Source of the DNA: Alphaproteobacteria bacterium
Lineage (GTDB): Bacteria; Pseudomonadota; Alphaproteobacteria; Sphingomonadales; Sphingomonadaceae
DNA: 64,000 nucleotides
Direction of reading: 5' to 3'
Assembly: GCA_018970445.1 (NCBI GenBank)
Contig: JAGWWF010000006.1
Coordinates: forward strand, 62,001-126,000
Part shown: positions 38,269 to 47,329 of the stretch, one piece after another
Numbering within the stretch: the first letter of the stretch is position 1
Layout: the number at the start of each line of letters is the position of its first letter
Notes under the pieces: generated by a model
Databases searched by the model: none
What the model saw: the letters and a program-made list of their open reading frames with translations, nothing else
What the model was told of the DNA's origin: nothing
Made by a program: the position numbers and the translations under genes

Positions 38269-39273
38269 TCAGCGGCGCACGTCGTGCTGGCCGGCCAGGA
38301 AGGCATCGATGTCGCGCTGGCCGAACAGGCTGGCATCGCCGGGCAGATAATGTTTCAGCCCGGCCAGCGCCAGCCCGGTGCGGGCGGCGTGGGCCAGATC
38401 AGCCTGGGCCAGATCACCCTGCAACAGCCCGTGCAGCACGCCCGCGGCAAAGGCGTCGCCGGCACCGATGCGATCGACAATGCTGGCCAGCGTGATGGCA
38501 TCGGCCACGCCATGGCCGTCGCGCGCATCGATCCGGGCCGACAGGGCGTGGCTGTCGGCCGCGTGGACGGTGCGCGCCGTGGCCGCGACCAGGCGCAGGC
38601 GCGGGAAGGCGGCAAAGGCGGCCTGCGCGGCGGCCGGCTGGCGATCATCCCCGGCAAAATCGCGGCCCAGGATCAGGCCGATATCCTGATGATTGCCGAA
38701 CAATATGTCGGCATGGGCGACCAGGCGGGACAGGATGGCGGGCGGGTCGCTGGCCCAGGCCTGCCACAGATGGCTGCGATAATTGCCGTCGAACGACACC
38801 GCGATGCCCAGGGCGGTGGCGGCCTGTGCGGCGGCCAGCGCCAGATCGGCCGATTGCGGCCCCAGCGCCGGGGTGATGCCCGACAGGTGCAGCCGGGTGG
38901 CGCCGGCCAGCAGGCGCGGCCAGTCAAAGGCGCTGGCCGGGGCCAGGGCAAAGCTGCTGCCGGCGCGATCATAGATGATTTCGGCGGCGCGCAGGCCGGC
39001 CCCCGGCGACAGGAAATACAGGCCCATGCGCCCCGGCAGGGTGATCACCGCGCTTTCAACGCCGCTGGCGCGCAGGGCGGCCACGGCGCCCGCCCCCAGC
39101 GCATTGTCGGGCACGGCGCTGATCATGCGGGTGGCGTGGCCCAGCCGGGCCAGGCCGATGGCGACATTGGCTTCGGCCCCGCCGACATGCACATCCAGCG
39201 ACGGCTGTTGCAGCAGCAGGCCGCGCCCCGGCGCCGAAAGCCGGATCAGCAATTCCCCGAAACACACGATCAT
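38269..39273 (-). CDS. kdgK: PfkB-family sugar kinase, probable 2-dehydro-3-deoxygluconokinase
   Basis: 334-residue ribokinase-family kinase. The N-terminus reads MIVCFGELLIRLSAPG, then HVGGAEANVAIGLARLG (substrate-binding) and near the end DRIGAGDAFAAGVLHG (catalytic Asp in GAGD). The pattern and neighbours fit KDG kinase, which makes 2-keto-3-deoxy-6-phosphogluconate. The start is ATG 39273, for which GGGGGG lies 7 nt upstream; the ATG at 39279 would place the same sequence only 1 nt away. Divergent from two LacI genes. Confidence 0.82.
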   Translation of the reverse strand: MIVCFGELLIRLSAPGRGLLLQQPSLDVHVGGAEANVAIGLARLGHATRMISAVPDNALGAGAVAALRASGVESAVITLPGRMGLYFLSPGAGLRAAEIIYDRAGSSFALAPASAFDWPRLLAGATRLHLSGITPALGPQSADLALAAAQAATALGIAVSFDGNYRSHLWQAWASDPPAILSRLVAHADILFGNHQDIGLILGRDFAGDDRQPAAAQAAFAAFPRLRLVAATARTVHAADSHALSARIDARDGHGVADAITLASIVDRIGAGDAFAAGVLHGLLQGDLAQADLAHAARTGLALAGLKHYLPGDASLFGQRDIDAFLAGQHDVRR

Positions 39274-39423
39274 GCCCATTCCCCCCGGCGCAGTTGCGGC
39301 CATCTTGCAGTGCGGCGCGCGCCATGGCCATAGTGGCGGGATCGCAACAGGGCAATTTGCAGGAGATGGGATTGGAGCGTGAAGCCGCCCGCGCGGCGCG
39401 GATGGGCCGGTGGAGCCGCCGCC

Positions 39424-40446
39424 ATGGCTGATGCCGATCGCATCGGGCTGGTGCGGCTGCGCGATGTGGCGCGGGCGCTGGGCGTTTCGGTGTCCACCGT
39501 GTCGCGCGCCCTGTCGCAGCCGCATCTGGTGTCGCAGGAAACGCTGGAACGGGTGAACGCCATGGCGACGCGCATGCGCTATCGCCCCAATCTGGCGGCG
39601 CGCGATCTGCGCACCCGCAGCACGCGATCGCTGCTGGTGGCGGTGCCCAGTTTCAGCCCGCTGTTCCTGGAAATCTTTCGCGGGGCCGAGCTGGAGGCGG
39701 CGGCGCATGGCTATGGCGTGCTGATGGCCCACACCGGCAGCGACGCCACGCGCGAGCACATGTTTCTGGATCAGGTGCTCAGCCAGCGCGCCGATGGCCT
39801 GGTGCTGGTGACGACGATGGACCCGGCCCGGCTGGCCGATCGCCGCAAGAGCTTCCCGGCGATGGTGACGGCGCTGGACAGCGGCGGCGTCGCCGGCGTG
39901 CCCTGCCGGCAGATCGACAATGCCGCCGGTGCGGCTGCCGCCGTGGCGCATCTGGTGGCGCTGGGCCACCGCCGCATCGCCCATATCGGCGGCCCGCCCG
40001 AACAGTCGCTGGCCCGCGCCCGCGCGCGCGGCTTTGCCGATGCGGTGGCGGCGGCCGGGCTGGTGGCGGCGCATTGCCCGTGCCTTGCCGGCGAATTCAG
40101 CCTGGCCAGCGGCGAGGCGCTGATGACCCGGCTGCTCACCCGCTATCCGCGGCCCACGGCGGTGTTTGCCGCCAACGACGAGATGGCGGTGGGCGCCATG
40201 CAGGCGATCAAGCGCGACGGCCTGCGCATCGGGCAGGATATTTCGGTGATCGGCTTTGATGATCTGCGCATCGGGCTGCTTTATGATCCGCCGCTCACCA
40301 CCATGGGGTTCGACAAAGTGCAGCTGGGCCGGCTGGCGATTGCCGCGCTGATCGCCGGGTTGAACGGGCGTGCGGCCGTGGCCGATGCCAGCCTGCCCGT
40401 CACGCTGGAGGTGCGCGCCACCACCGGCCCGCCGGCAGGGGAATGA
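39424..40446 (+). CDS. LacI-family transcriptional regulator 1
   Basis: 340 residues. The HTH is VRLRDVARALGVSVSTVSRAL with hinge YRPNLAARDLR; the periplasmic-binding-like effector domain follows (LLVAVPSFSPLFLEIFRGAE, RRIAHIGGPPEQS, FAANDEMAVGAM, ISVIGFDDLRIG). ATG 39424 has GGTGGAG 7 nt upstream. It is paralogous to the next gene and may control the kdgK-like gene and the operators found further right. Effector unknown, probably a sugar or sugar acid. Confidence 0.9.
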   Translation: MADADRIGLVRLRDVARALGVSVSTVSRALSQPHLVSQETLERVNAMATRMRYRPNLAARDLRTRSTRSLLVAVPSFSPLFLEIFRGAELEAAAHGYGVLMAHTGSDATREHMFLDQVLSQRADGLVLVTTMDPARLADRRKSFPAMVTALDSGGVAGVPCRQIDNAAGAAAAVAHLVALGHRRIAHIGGPPEQSLARARARGFADAVAAAGLVAAHCPCLAGEFSLASGEALMTRLLTRYPRPTAVFAANDEMAVGAMQAIKRDGLRIGQDISVIGFDDLRIGLLYDPPLTTMGFDKVQLGRLAIAALIAGLNGRAAVADASLPVTLEVRATTGPPAGE

Positions 40447-40450
40447 GGCG

Positions 40451-41479
40451 ATGATGCGCAAGCCGACAGCGACGATCCATGATGTGGCGCGGGTGGCCGG
40501 CCTGTCGATCGCCACCGTGTCACGCGCCTTCAACAATCCCGAACTGCTCAGCGCCGAGGCGCGCAGCGCCATCGATTCGGCGGTGGCGGTGCTGAATTAC
40601 CGCCCGCATGTCGCCGCCCGCCGGCTGCGCGGCAGCCGCACCAACCTGATCCTGGTGGTGGTGCCCAGCCTCAACCCCTATTTCCTTGACATATTTGCCG
40701 GGGCCGAAGCGGCGGCGCGGGCGGCCGGCTATGGCGTGCTGGTGGGCCACAGCGAACGCGATCCGGCGCGCGAACGGGATTTTGTCGAACAGGTCGCCGC
40801 CGGCCGCGCCGATGGCCTGATCCTGGTGACAACCGTGGGCGGCCATGATGCCGATGAACTGCGCCGGATGCCGCCCACCGTGATCGCGCTGGACGTGAGC
40901 GAGGACAGCGACCTGCCCAAGGTGCAGATCGATCATGTGCGCGCCGCCGAAATGATCACCCATTATCTGATCGATCAGGGCCATGCCCGCATCGCCCATA
41001 TATTGGGCGCGGCCGGTTCCAGCCTGACGGTGCATCGCCGCGATGGCTTTGTGCGCGCCCTGGCCCAGCGCGGTGTCGCCTTTGATCCGGCGCTGTGCCT
41101 GCCCGGTGATTTCACTGCCGAGGGCGGGGCGGCCGCGGCGGCTGCAATCGTCGCCATGGCCGAGCCGCCAACCGCGGTTTTTGCCGCCAATGATCAGACC
41201 GCGATCGGCGCGATGAGCCAGTTCCGCAGCCAGGGCTGGCGGGTGCCCGACGATATTTCGGTGGTGGGTTTCGATGATGGCCGGCTGGCGGCGATCGCCA
41301 CGCCGGCGCTGTCCACCGTGCACGTGCCCACCTGGCAGATCGGCTTTCGCGCCATTGAACAATTGCTGCTTTTGCTGGCATCCCAGCCGATTGAGCGCGA
41401 CATCACGCTGGAGGCCGAAGTGGTGGTGCGCCGATCGGCCGGGCCACCGCGCCGGCATCCGCCCGGCCAGCCGGCCTGA
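40451..41479 (+). CDS. LacI-family transcriptional regulator 2
   Basis: 342 residues. HTH ATIHDVARVAGLSIATVSRAF, hinge YRPHVAARRLR, then the effector domain (LILVVVPSLNPYFLDIFAGA, ARIAHILGAAGSS, FAANDQTAIGAM, ISVVGFDDGRLA). It starts 4 nt after regulator 1; ATG 40451 or 40454. The two regulators share long stretches (VPSxxPxFLxIF, RADGLxLVTT) and arose by tandem duplication. Confidence 0.9.
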   Translation: MMRKPTATIHDVARVAGLSIATVSRAFNNPELLSAEARSAIDSAVAVLNYRPHVAARRLRGSRTNLILVVVPSLNPYFLDIFAGAEAAARAAGYGVLVGHSERDPARERDFVEQVAAGRADGLILVTTVGGHDADELRRMPPTVIALDVSEDSDLPKVQIDHVRAAEMITHYLIDQGHARIAHILGAAGSSLTVHRRDGFVRALAQRGVAFDPALCLPGDFTAEGGAAAAAAIVAMAEPPTAVFAANDQTAIGAMSQFRSQGWRVPDDISVVGFDDGRLAAIATPALSTVHVPTWQIGFRAIEQLLLLLASQPIERDITLEAEVVVRRSAGPPRRHPPGQPA

Positions 41480-41537
41480 CCGGATTTCCTGGCCGCATCG
41501 CGCCCGTGCGCCATTGACAGGCCGGCGGCAAACGGTG

Positions 41538-41551
41538 AACAATCGTTTTCA
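41538..41551. promoter_or_regulatory. LacI-type operator candidate before the lactonase operon
   Basis: AACAATCGTTTTCA matches 8 of 10 fixed positions of the LacI consensus TGNAANCGNTTNCA (only the first TG is missing). It lies in the 126-bp gap after LacI regulator 2 and 54 nt before the SMP-30 lactonase start. Confidence 0.5.
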
Positions 41552-41605
41552 ACAAATGCGGCCGCATGCGGATGTGGCTGGCAGGGGGATAAGGGAAGAG
41601 TGGCG

Positions 41606-42649
41606 ATGAAACGCAAGATCGGTCTTGCCCTGGCGTCGGGGCTGGCATTGGCGGTTGCGGCCTGTTCGCCCGCTGGCGACAACACGCCGGCGCCGCCGGC
41701 CGCAAGCGCGGCCGCCACCGGCGTGGAGCGGCTGGATCCGGCGCTGGATGCGCTGATCGCGCCCGATGCGGTGCCGGTGAAGATCGCCGATGGCTTCCGC
41801 TTTGTCGAAGGCCCGCTGTGGGTGGACGGCCGGCTGCGCTTTTCCGATCTGATGGACAACAAGCTGTATGAACTGGCCGAGGGCACGGAACCCAAGCTGA
41901 TCATGGACAAGTCGGGCGGGCTGGATCAGATGGCGCCCGACAGTTTCCAGGGATCCAACGGCCAGATCGTCGATGCCGATGGCGGCGTGCTGATGATGCA
42001 GCATGGCGCCCGCCGCATCGTGAAACTGGATGCCGCGCTGAAGCTGACGCCCTATCTGGACAAGGTTGATGGCAAGCGGCTGAACAGCCCCAACGACATG
42101 GCCTTTGCCCCCGATGGCGCGCTGTGGTTCACCGATCCGCCCTATGGCCTGGTGGGCCAGGACAAGGACCCGGCCAAGGAAATGCCCTACAACGCCGTCT
42201 ATCGCCACGCCGGTGGCAAGACGGTGGCGGTGATCACCGATCTGCCCCGCCCCAACGGCATCGGCTTTTCGCCCGACGGCAAGAAGCTCTATATCTCCAA
42301 TTGCGAGCCGGAGATGTTCGTGAACGTCTATGACGTCAACGCCGATGGCACGGTGGCCAACGGCCGGCGCTTCATTTCCTATCCCGGCCCCAATCCCATC
42401 GATGTGCCCGATGGCCTGAAGGTGGACAGCGCCGGCAATGTGTGGACATCGGGCCCCGGCGGCATCCGCATCATCAGCCCGGATGGCAAGGTGCTGGGCC
42501 AGATCAAGACGCCGGATCGCGCCCAGTCAAACCTGGTGTGGGGCGGGCCCGATCTGAAGACCGCCTATATCATGAGCGCCGGGGCGGTGTACAAATTGCC
42601 CACGCTGGTCGCCGGCCAGACCCCGCTCTATCCCAGGGCCGCGAAATGA
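41606..42649 (+). CDS. SMP-30/gluconolactonase family lipoprotein
   Basis: 347-residue six-bladed propeller lactonase. The N-terminus MKRKIGLALASGLALAVAAC is a lipoprotein signal with lipobox VAAC. Core motifs: FVEGPLWVDGRLRFSD, LNSPNDMAFAPDGALWFTDP (metal site), RPNGIGFSPDGKKLYISN and VPDGLKVDSAGNVW. It would hydrolyse sugar lactones produced by PQQ dehydrogenases. ATG 41606 is favoured over GTG 41600 because of the AAGGGAAGAG upstream. First gene of an operon running to about 46031. Confidence 0.9.
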   Translation: MKRKIGLALASGLALAVAACSPAGDNTPAPPAASAAATGVERLDPALDALIAPDAVPVKIADGFRFVEGPLWVDGRLRFSDLMDNKLYELAEGTEPKLIMDKSGGLDQMAPDSFQGSNGQIVDADGGVLMMQHGARRIVKLDAALKLTPYLDKVDGKRLNSPNDMAFAPDGALWFTDPPYGLVGQDKDPAKEMPYNAVYRHAGGKTVAVITDLPRPNGIGFSPDGKKLYISNCEPEMFVNVYDVNADGTVANGRRFISYPGPNPIDVPDGLKVDSAGNVWTSGPGGIRIISPDGKVLGQIKTPDRAQSNLVWGGPDLKTAYIMSAGAVYKLPTLVAGQTPLYPRAAK

Positions 42650-43065
42650 GCGGGGACGGCATCGGCCGGCGCGAGGCGCTGGCGGCCATGGCCGGTGCAG
42701 CGGCAGCGGCAGCGGCCACGCCGGCCGCTGCGGCCAAGGCCAAGTCCAGGCCCATCCTGCTCTATTGCGATCTCAAGGTCGATCCGGCGCGCGAGGCGGA
42801 AATGCTGGAGCATTTCCACACCCGCTTCAAGCCGGCCGGGGCCAAGTTCAAGGGCTTCATCGATCTCAAGATGCTGAAACTGCGCACGCTGATCCAGGGC
42901 GATGCGCTGCCGCCGGGCGTGAATTACCGGTTCCAGCTGACCTATGAGAGCGAGGAACTGCGCCAGATCTGGATCAAGTCGGACGTGCATCAGGCGGTGT
43001 GGCCGGGGATCGAGAACACGCTGATCGACAAGAATTTCCACGTCTCCCTGTTTGACGTGGCGTGA
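42646..43065 (+). CDS. Tat-exported Dabb/ABM-fold protein of unknown function
   Basis: 139 residues. GRREALAAMAGAAAAAAA is a Tat-like signal. The mature part starts RPILLYCDLKVDPAREAEML and ends HVSLFDVA, with one alpha-beta pattern like dimeric alpha/beta-barrel (antibiotic monooxygenase-like) proteins, but no catalytic residues that I recognise. Its ATG overlaps the lactonase stop by 4 nt. Confidence 0.75.
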   Translation: MSGDGIGRREALAAMAGAAAAAAATPAAAAKAKSRPILLYCDLKVDPAREAEMLEHFHTRFKPAGAKFKGFIDLKMLKLRTLIQGDALPPGVNYRFQLTYESEELRQIWIKSDVHQAVWPGIENTLIDKNFHVSLFDVA

Positions 43066-44051
43066 TGGGCCGGCTGGGCCTGGTGGCCGTGCTGGCCGGC
43101 CTGCTGCCGGCGCTGGCGCAGGCGCAGGTGCTGCCGCCGGTGGGCGCGGCCGAACGCCCGGTGCCGCGCGAAAGCGAATCCAACGCCGTCACCGGCATCG
43201 TGCCCGAACGCTTCATCGGCGATGCCGCGCTGTCGCCGCCGCGCATCATCGGCAATGCCATGCTGGTGCGCACCATCCTGGGCAAGGGCGATCCGGCCCA
43301 GCCGGGCTGGCCGGGCGCGCTGCTGGTGCACAAGAGCGAGATTGTCGCTGCCAGCCTGGAGGCCGGCGAGGCAACCAGCCCGATGCAGCGGCCCGAACAG
43401 CTGATCGGCTATGTGAAGGCCGGTGAAGGCACGCTGGATGATGGCGGGCAACGCTGGCCGCTGCGCCCCGGCCATGCCTTTCTGATTCCCGCCGGCCTGG
43501 CCCATCGCATCAGCGCCGGGGCCAATGGCGCGTTGCAGATGACCATCCTGTCTGGCCCACCGCAGGCCGGGGCCACCCCCAGCCCGGTGATCCTGGTGCG
43601 CGATACGGCGAAGCTGCTGTATGTTGAGCAGGGCGCGCACTGGGTGAATCTGTCGAAGGCGCCGTTTCGCGACGTGGGCGAACGCTTCCTGCTGGTGACG
43701 ATGGCACCGATGACGATTGCCGGCGCCCACGCCCATGTGCCCGGCACCGAAGAAGCCTGGGTGAAGCTGACCCCGGCGCCGGCGCTGTTGCAGGTGGGCA
43801 GCGAGATCCGCGAATGGAAACAGGATCAGGGCTTTGTGGTGCCGCCCAACGGCCGCACCGTGCATGCCGCCATCAACCATTCCAGCCAGCGCCAGACCTG
43901 GTTCTATTTTTCCACCATGCCGCGCCCGGCCGGCCCGCCGCGGGTGGCCGCGCCGGTGGATCCGGCCTTTGCGCAGGCGGTGCAGGCCGCCACCATCGCG
44001 CCCGAACCGCTGATCGCGCCGCCCGCGCCGCGCCGCCCGGCCCGGCCATGA
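43065..44051 (+). CDS. Exported double-cupin protein
   Basis: 328 residues with a signal peptide (GLVAVLAGLLPALAQAQ) and two cupin domains. The first has LIGYVKAGEGTLDDGGQ and LIPAGLAHRIS; the second has AGAHAHVPGTEEAWVKL with His, His and Glu metal ligands, and VPPNGRTVHAAIN. ATG 43065 shares one base with the preceding stop; GTG 43062 is also possible. The second cupin resembles the conserved cupin of the four-cupin protein at 51028-52656. Could be a sugar-acid isomerase or epimerase. Confidence 0.8.
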   Translation: MGRLGLVAVLAGLLPALAQAQVLPPVGAAERPVPRESESNAVTGIVPERFIGDAALSPPRIIGNAMLVRTILGKGDPAQPGWPGALLVHKSEIVAASLEAGEATSPMQRPEQLIGYVKAGEGTLDDGGQRWPLRPGHAFLIPAGLAHRISAGANGALQMTILSGPPQAGATPSPVILVRDTAKLLYVEQGAHWVNLSKAPFRDVGERFLLVTMAPMTIAGAHAHVPGTEEAWVKLTPAPALLQVGSEIREWKQDQGFVVPPNGRTVHAAINHSSQRQTWFYFSTMPRPAGPPRVAAPVDPAFAQAVQAATIAPEPLIAPPAPRRPARP

Positions 44052-44118
44052 TCGGCCGCGACAGCCTGTGTTCATCGGCGTGCGCGCACAGCACCGGCAG
44101 CATTGCCGGAGATTGCCC

Positions 44119-44397
44119 ATGCGCCTGATCCTTCCCATCCTGCTGGCGGCCGTTGCCGTGGCCGCGCAAGGGCAGAGCGTGGCCACGCCCGAAGCGATTG
44201 CGGCGCTGCCCGATCGGCCGGGCAAGGCCGGCGTGGTGCAGGCGTGCAGCGGCTGCCACCAGCCCGATATCGTGCTGGGCCTGAAACGCGATGCGCCGGC
44301 CTGGCGCGAACTGGTGGACCAGATGATCGCGCGCGGCGCGCCGGTTGACGAAGCCAGATACGAGGAAATCATCGCCTATCTGGCGCAGGCCAGCTGA
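44119..44397 (+). CDS. Small periplasmic cytochrome c
   Basis: 92 residues. Signal peptide LILPILLAAVAVAAQGQ, then QACSGCHQPD with a single CxxCH heme site. The axial ligand might be Met in DQMIARGAP. The start ATG 44119 has CCGGAG 9 nt upstream. Probably the electron acceptor of a periplasmic quinoprotein in this locus. Confidence 0.85.
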   Translation: MRLILPILLAAVAVAAQGQSVATPEAIAALPDRPGKAGVVQACSGCHQPDIVLGLKRDAPAWRELVDQMIARGAPVDEARYEEIIAYLAQAS

Positions 44398-44436
44398 CCG
44401 CGAAGCAGCGGCAGCCGGAACAGGAGGGGGGACGGC

Positions 44437-45525
44437 ATGACGGACATCGACAGGCGCAAATTCTTTGCCGCAGGCGCGGCGGCCGGCGCGGCGGCCAGTG
44501 CCGGCATAGCCCTGCCGGCGGCGGCGGCCACCGGCCCGGCGGCGCGTGCCCCCGGCCATGGCGGCCCCGGCCTGGCCGATTTGTGGGGGCAGGATTTCCT
44601 GTATCAATGGAGCCCGCCGGCCGATTACAAGCGCAACCTGACCGCGGGGCCGCGCACCATCCGGCTGAGCAGCCAGTCCACCCCGCGCCTCACGGGCGCG
44701 GAGGGCACCGATTATGGCGCGCTGTTCAAGGGCATGCGCGATGGCGGCTGGAGCGCCTGTGAAGCCGCGTCGGCCGCCTGGCTGGAACGCAAGCGGCCCG
44801 ACAGCGAGGTGCGCGAGATCAAGGCGCAGCTGGTGGCCAACGACATTCATTTCTATGGCATCCATTGTGCCGGCAACATCATCGCGCCCGATCCCGGTGC
44901 AGATCGCTGGCAGCGCCACATCATCACCGCCATCCACGCCGCCGAGGAAATGGGCTGCGAGCTGATCCTGACCCACGCCGGCAGCATGTGGCCCAACCGC
45001 AACTGGGCCCATCCGCAGAACTGGAGCCGCGAGGCCTGGATGCGCACCGTGGGCGCGCTGAAGCGCATCTGCAAGGAAACCGCCGGCAGCAAGGTGGCCA
45101 TCGCCATCGAGGCGGTGAACACCGAAAGCGTGAACAACCCCTGGGCGCACAAGCGGCTGCGCGAGGATGTGGGCGATGAACGCATCAGCGTGGGGCTGGA
45201 CATCACCAACATGGTGTTCCCCAATGTCGCCTTCCGCATGAGCGAGATGCTGGATCAGACCTTTGATCTGCTGGAAGATCAGATCGTCTATGTCCACGCC
45301 AAGGATTTTGCCTGGAACGACATGCTGCCCGGCATGAACTGGACGATGAACGGCACCGGCAACATGGATTATGAACTGTTTCTGGCCCGGTTGAGCCGGT
45401 TGAAGCGCAACCCCTACATGCTGGTGGAATTCCTGACCACCAACGACGAATACCAGCAGGCCCAGCGCAACATCCGGTCGATTGCCGGCAAGCTGGGCGT
45501 GAAGATCCACGGCACCCAGCCCTGA
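44437..45525 (+). CDS. Tat-exported TIM-barrel sugar phosphate isomerase/epimerase-like protein
   Basis: 362 residues. DRRKFFAAGAAAGAAASAG is a Tat signal. The mature part is an AP-endonuclease-2-type TIM barrel: YGIHCAGNIIAPDP, CELILTHAGSMWP, AIAIEAVNTES (metal Glu), GLDITNMVF (metal Asp), VYVHAKDFAW (His/Lys) and PYMLVEFLTTNDE (Glu). The usual name sugar phosphate isomerase/epimerase implies cytoplasm; the Tat signal puts this one in the periplasm. GGAGGGGGGACGGC precedes the ATG. Confidence 0.85.
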   Translation: MTDIDRRKFFAAGAAAGAAASAGIALPAAAATGPAARAPGHGGPGLADLWGQDFLYQWSPPADYKRNLTAGPRTIRLSSQSTPRLTGAEGTDYGALFKGMRDGGWSACEAASAAWLERKRPDSEVREIKAQLVANDIHFYGIHCAGNIIAPDPGADRWQRHIITAIHAAEEMGCELILTHAGSMWPNRNWAHPQNWSREAWMRTVGALKRICKETAGSKVAIAIEAVNTESVNNPWAHKRLREDVGDERISVGLDITNMVFPNVAFRMSEMLDQTFDLLEDQIVYVHAKDFAWNDMLPGMNWTMNGTGNMDYELFLARLSRLKRNPYMLVEFLTTNDEYQQAQRNIRSIAGKLGVKIHGTQP

Positions 45526-45536
45526 AGGAGGCACTG

Positions 45537-46031
45537 ATGCGGACATTCATCCTGGCAGCGGCGCTGGCCCTGATCCCGGTTTCGGCGCTGGCGGCGGATC
45601 TGTCCGGCACCTGGGTGCGCGATGCCGCGCTCAGCAAGCCGGCGCCCTATCCCAATTACTGGCTCACCCGCGCCGCGCCGGGCATGGGCGGCAACCAGAA
45701 CCAGATCTTCGTGATGCGCATCACCCAGACCGCCGCCGACGTGACGGTGAGCGACCCGCTGCACAATCTGCGCACCCTGGTGCTGGACGGCAAGCCGCAC
45801 GTGACCCGCACCGATACCGGCATGGCCGATCTGACCACCACCGCCGCCCTGGCCGGCGCGGGGCTGACCGTGACCAGCGTGCAGCCCTATGGCGGCATGC
45901 CGGGCAATGTGACGATGACCGCGACCGAGAACTGGGCGCTGTCGGCCGATGGCAAGCATCTGACCATCACCACGGTGCGGGTGCTGCCGGCCACCACCCA
46001 GACCCATGTCGAGGTGTTTGCCCGGCAGTGA
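45537..46031 (+). CDS. Secreted protein of unknown function
   Basis: 164 residues with signal peptide MRTFILAAALALIPVSALAA and a mature beta-rich protein (DLSGTWVRDAALSKP start, WALSADGKHLTITTVRVLP near the end), lipocalin-like in feel. I recognise no family. Last gene of the operon starting at the lactonase, 11 nt after the TIM-barrel gene. Confidence 0.75.
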   Translation: MRTFILAAALALIPVSALAADLSGTWVRDAALSKPAPYPNYWLTRAAPGMGGNQNQIFVMRITQTAADVTVSDPLHNLRTLVLDGKPHVTRTDTGMADLTTTAALAGAGLTVTSVQPYGGMPGNVTMTATENWALSADGKHLTITTVRVLPATTQTHVEVFARQ

Positions 46032-46054
46032 GGCGGTGATTGAGGCCCGGCGGT

Positions 46055-47320
46055 TCAGGCTGGCGTGTCGGCGATGGGTTCGCGCACCAGCAGCAGGTAA
46101 GACACCGCCCCGGCCAGCGCCACGGCCGCGGCGATGACAAGGGCATAGACAAAGCTGCCGGTGCGATCGACGATCACCCCGGTGATCACCGGGGCGAGCG
46201 AGCCGCCCAGATAACCGCCGAAATTCTGCAAGCTGCCCAGCGATGCCACCAGCCGGCGTGGTGCCGCCACGCTGACCAGCGCCCAGCTGCTGCCGCTGGC
46301 CAGATTGATGAAATACATCGCGCCGGAAATGCAGGCGATGGCCAGCGGCAGGCTGGGCGTATAGGCCGCCGGCACGGTGAACAGCGCCGCGCACACCAGC
46401 CCGATGCAGATCGGCAGGCGGCGGCTGTTGATCGGCTGCATCCCGCGCGCCAGCAGCCAATCGGCCAGCACGCCACTGGATAGCTGGCCGAAGGTGCCGG
46501 CCAGATAGGGAATGGTCATCACCCAGCCGGCGGTGGCCAGCGGCAGGCCGCGTTCCTTTTCCAGATAGGCCGGCAGCCAGGTGAGATAGAGCCACACCAT
46601 GTAGATGACGCCCATGAAGCCGAAGATCAGGCCCCAGGTGGTGCGCTGGCGGAACAGGCCACGCCATTCGGCCGCGGTCATCGAGCGGTCGTCGGGCGGC
46701 TGGCCATCATCAAGATAGGCGATTTCTTCCGGGGTGAGCGCCACGTTGCGGCGATCACGGTAGATCGCCACCCAGGCAATGGCGATCAATATGCCCACCA
46801 CACCCATGATGACGAACATGCCGCGCCAGCCAAAGGCGAACATCAGCCCGGTGAGCAGCGGCGGGGCCAGCGCCGGGGCGATGGTGGTGGAGGCGACGAA
46901 GATGCCGGTGGGGCGGCCGCGTTCCTTCACGGCGAACCATTCGCTGAACACCTTGGCCCCGGCCGGGAATTGCGGCGCCTCGCCCACGCCCAGCAGCAGG
47001 CGGGCGATGAAGAACTGGTTGACCGTGCGCACCAGCCCGCCGGCCAGCTGCGCCAGCGACCACAGCAGCATGCCGAACCCCAGGGTGACACGCGCGCCCA
47101 GCCGATCCAGCAGCGCCCCCATCGGCAATTGCGCGAAGGCATAGGGCAGCGAGAAGGCCGACAGCAGCAGGCCCATTTCCGACGCAGACAGCCCCATGTC
47201 GGCGCTGACCGCACTGTTGGCGATGGAAAGCGTGCTGCGATCCAGATAGTTGATCAGGCCAGACAGCACCAGCAGCACCAGCGCTGCGGTCTGGATGCGT
47301 TTCAGGCGGGCGGATTTCAC
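46055..47320 (-). CDS. MFS transporter, ACS (hexuronate/galactonate-type) family
   Basis: 421-residue, 12-helix major facilitator. The N-terminus has INYLDRSTLSIA (typical of ACS-family ExuT/GudP/DgoT carriers) and loop LDRLGARVTLGFGMLLW; helix 5 contains GWRGMFVIMGVVG. It would import sugar acids by proton symport. The start is GTG 47320, 9 nt after the RraA-like stop. Operon with the RraA-family gene upstream. Confidence 0.88.
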   Translation of the reverse strand: MKSARLKRIQTAALVLLVLSGLINYLDRSTLSIANSAVSADMGLSASEMGLLLSAFSLPYAFAQLPMGALLDRLGARVTLGFGMLLWSLAQLAGGLVRTVNQFFIARLLLGVGEAPQFPAGAKVFSEWFAVKERGRPTGIFVASTTIAPALAPPLLTGLMFAFGWRGMFVIMGVVGILIAIAWVAIYRDRRNVALTPEEIAYLDDGQPPDDRSMTAAEWRGLFRQRTTWGLIFGFMGVIYMVWLYLTWLPAYLEKERGLPLATAGWVMTIPYLAGTFGQLSSGVLADWLLARGMQPINSRRLPICIGLVCAALFTVPAAYTPSLPLAIACISGAMYFINLASGSSWALVSVAAPRRLVASLGSLQNFGGYLGGSLAPVITGVIVDRTGSFVYALVIAAAVALAGAVSYLLLVREPIADTPA

Positions 47321-47329
47321 GGGGCGCGA

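Noticed and set aside
39280-39423. LacI-like half site (GCAATTTGCA) between kdgK and LacI regulator 1
   Set aside because: Lacks the central CG and correct spacing, so it falls short of the consensus used for the other sites; autoregulation remains unproven.
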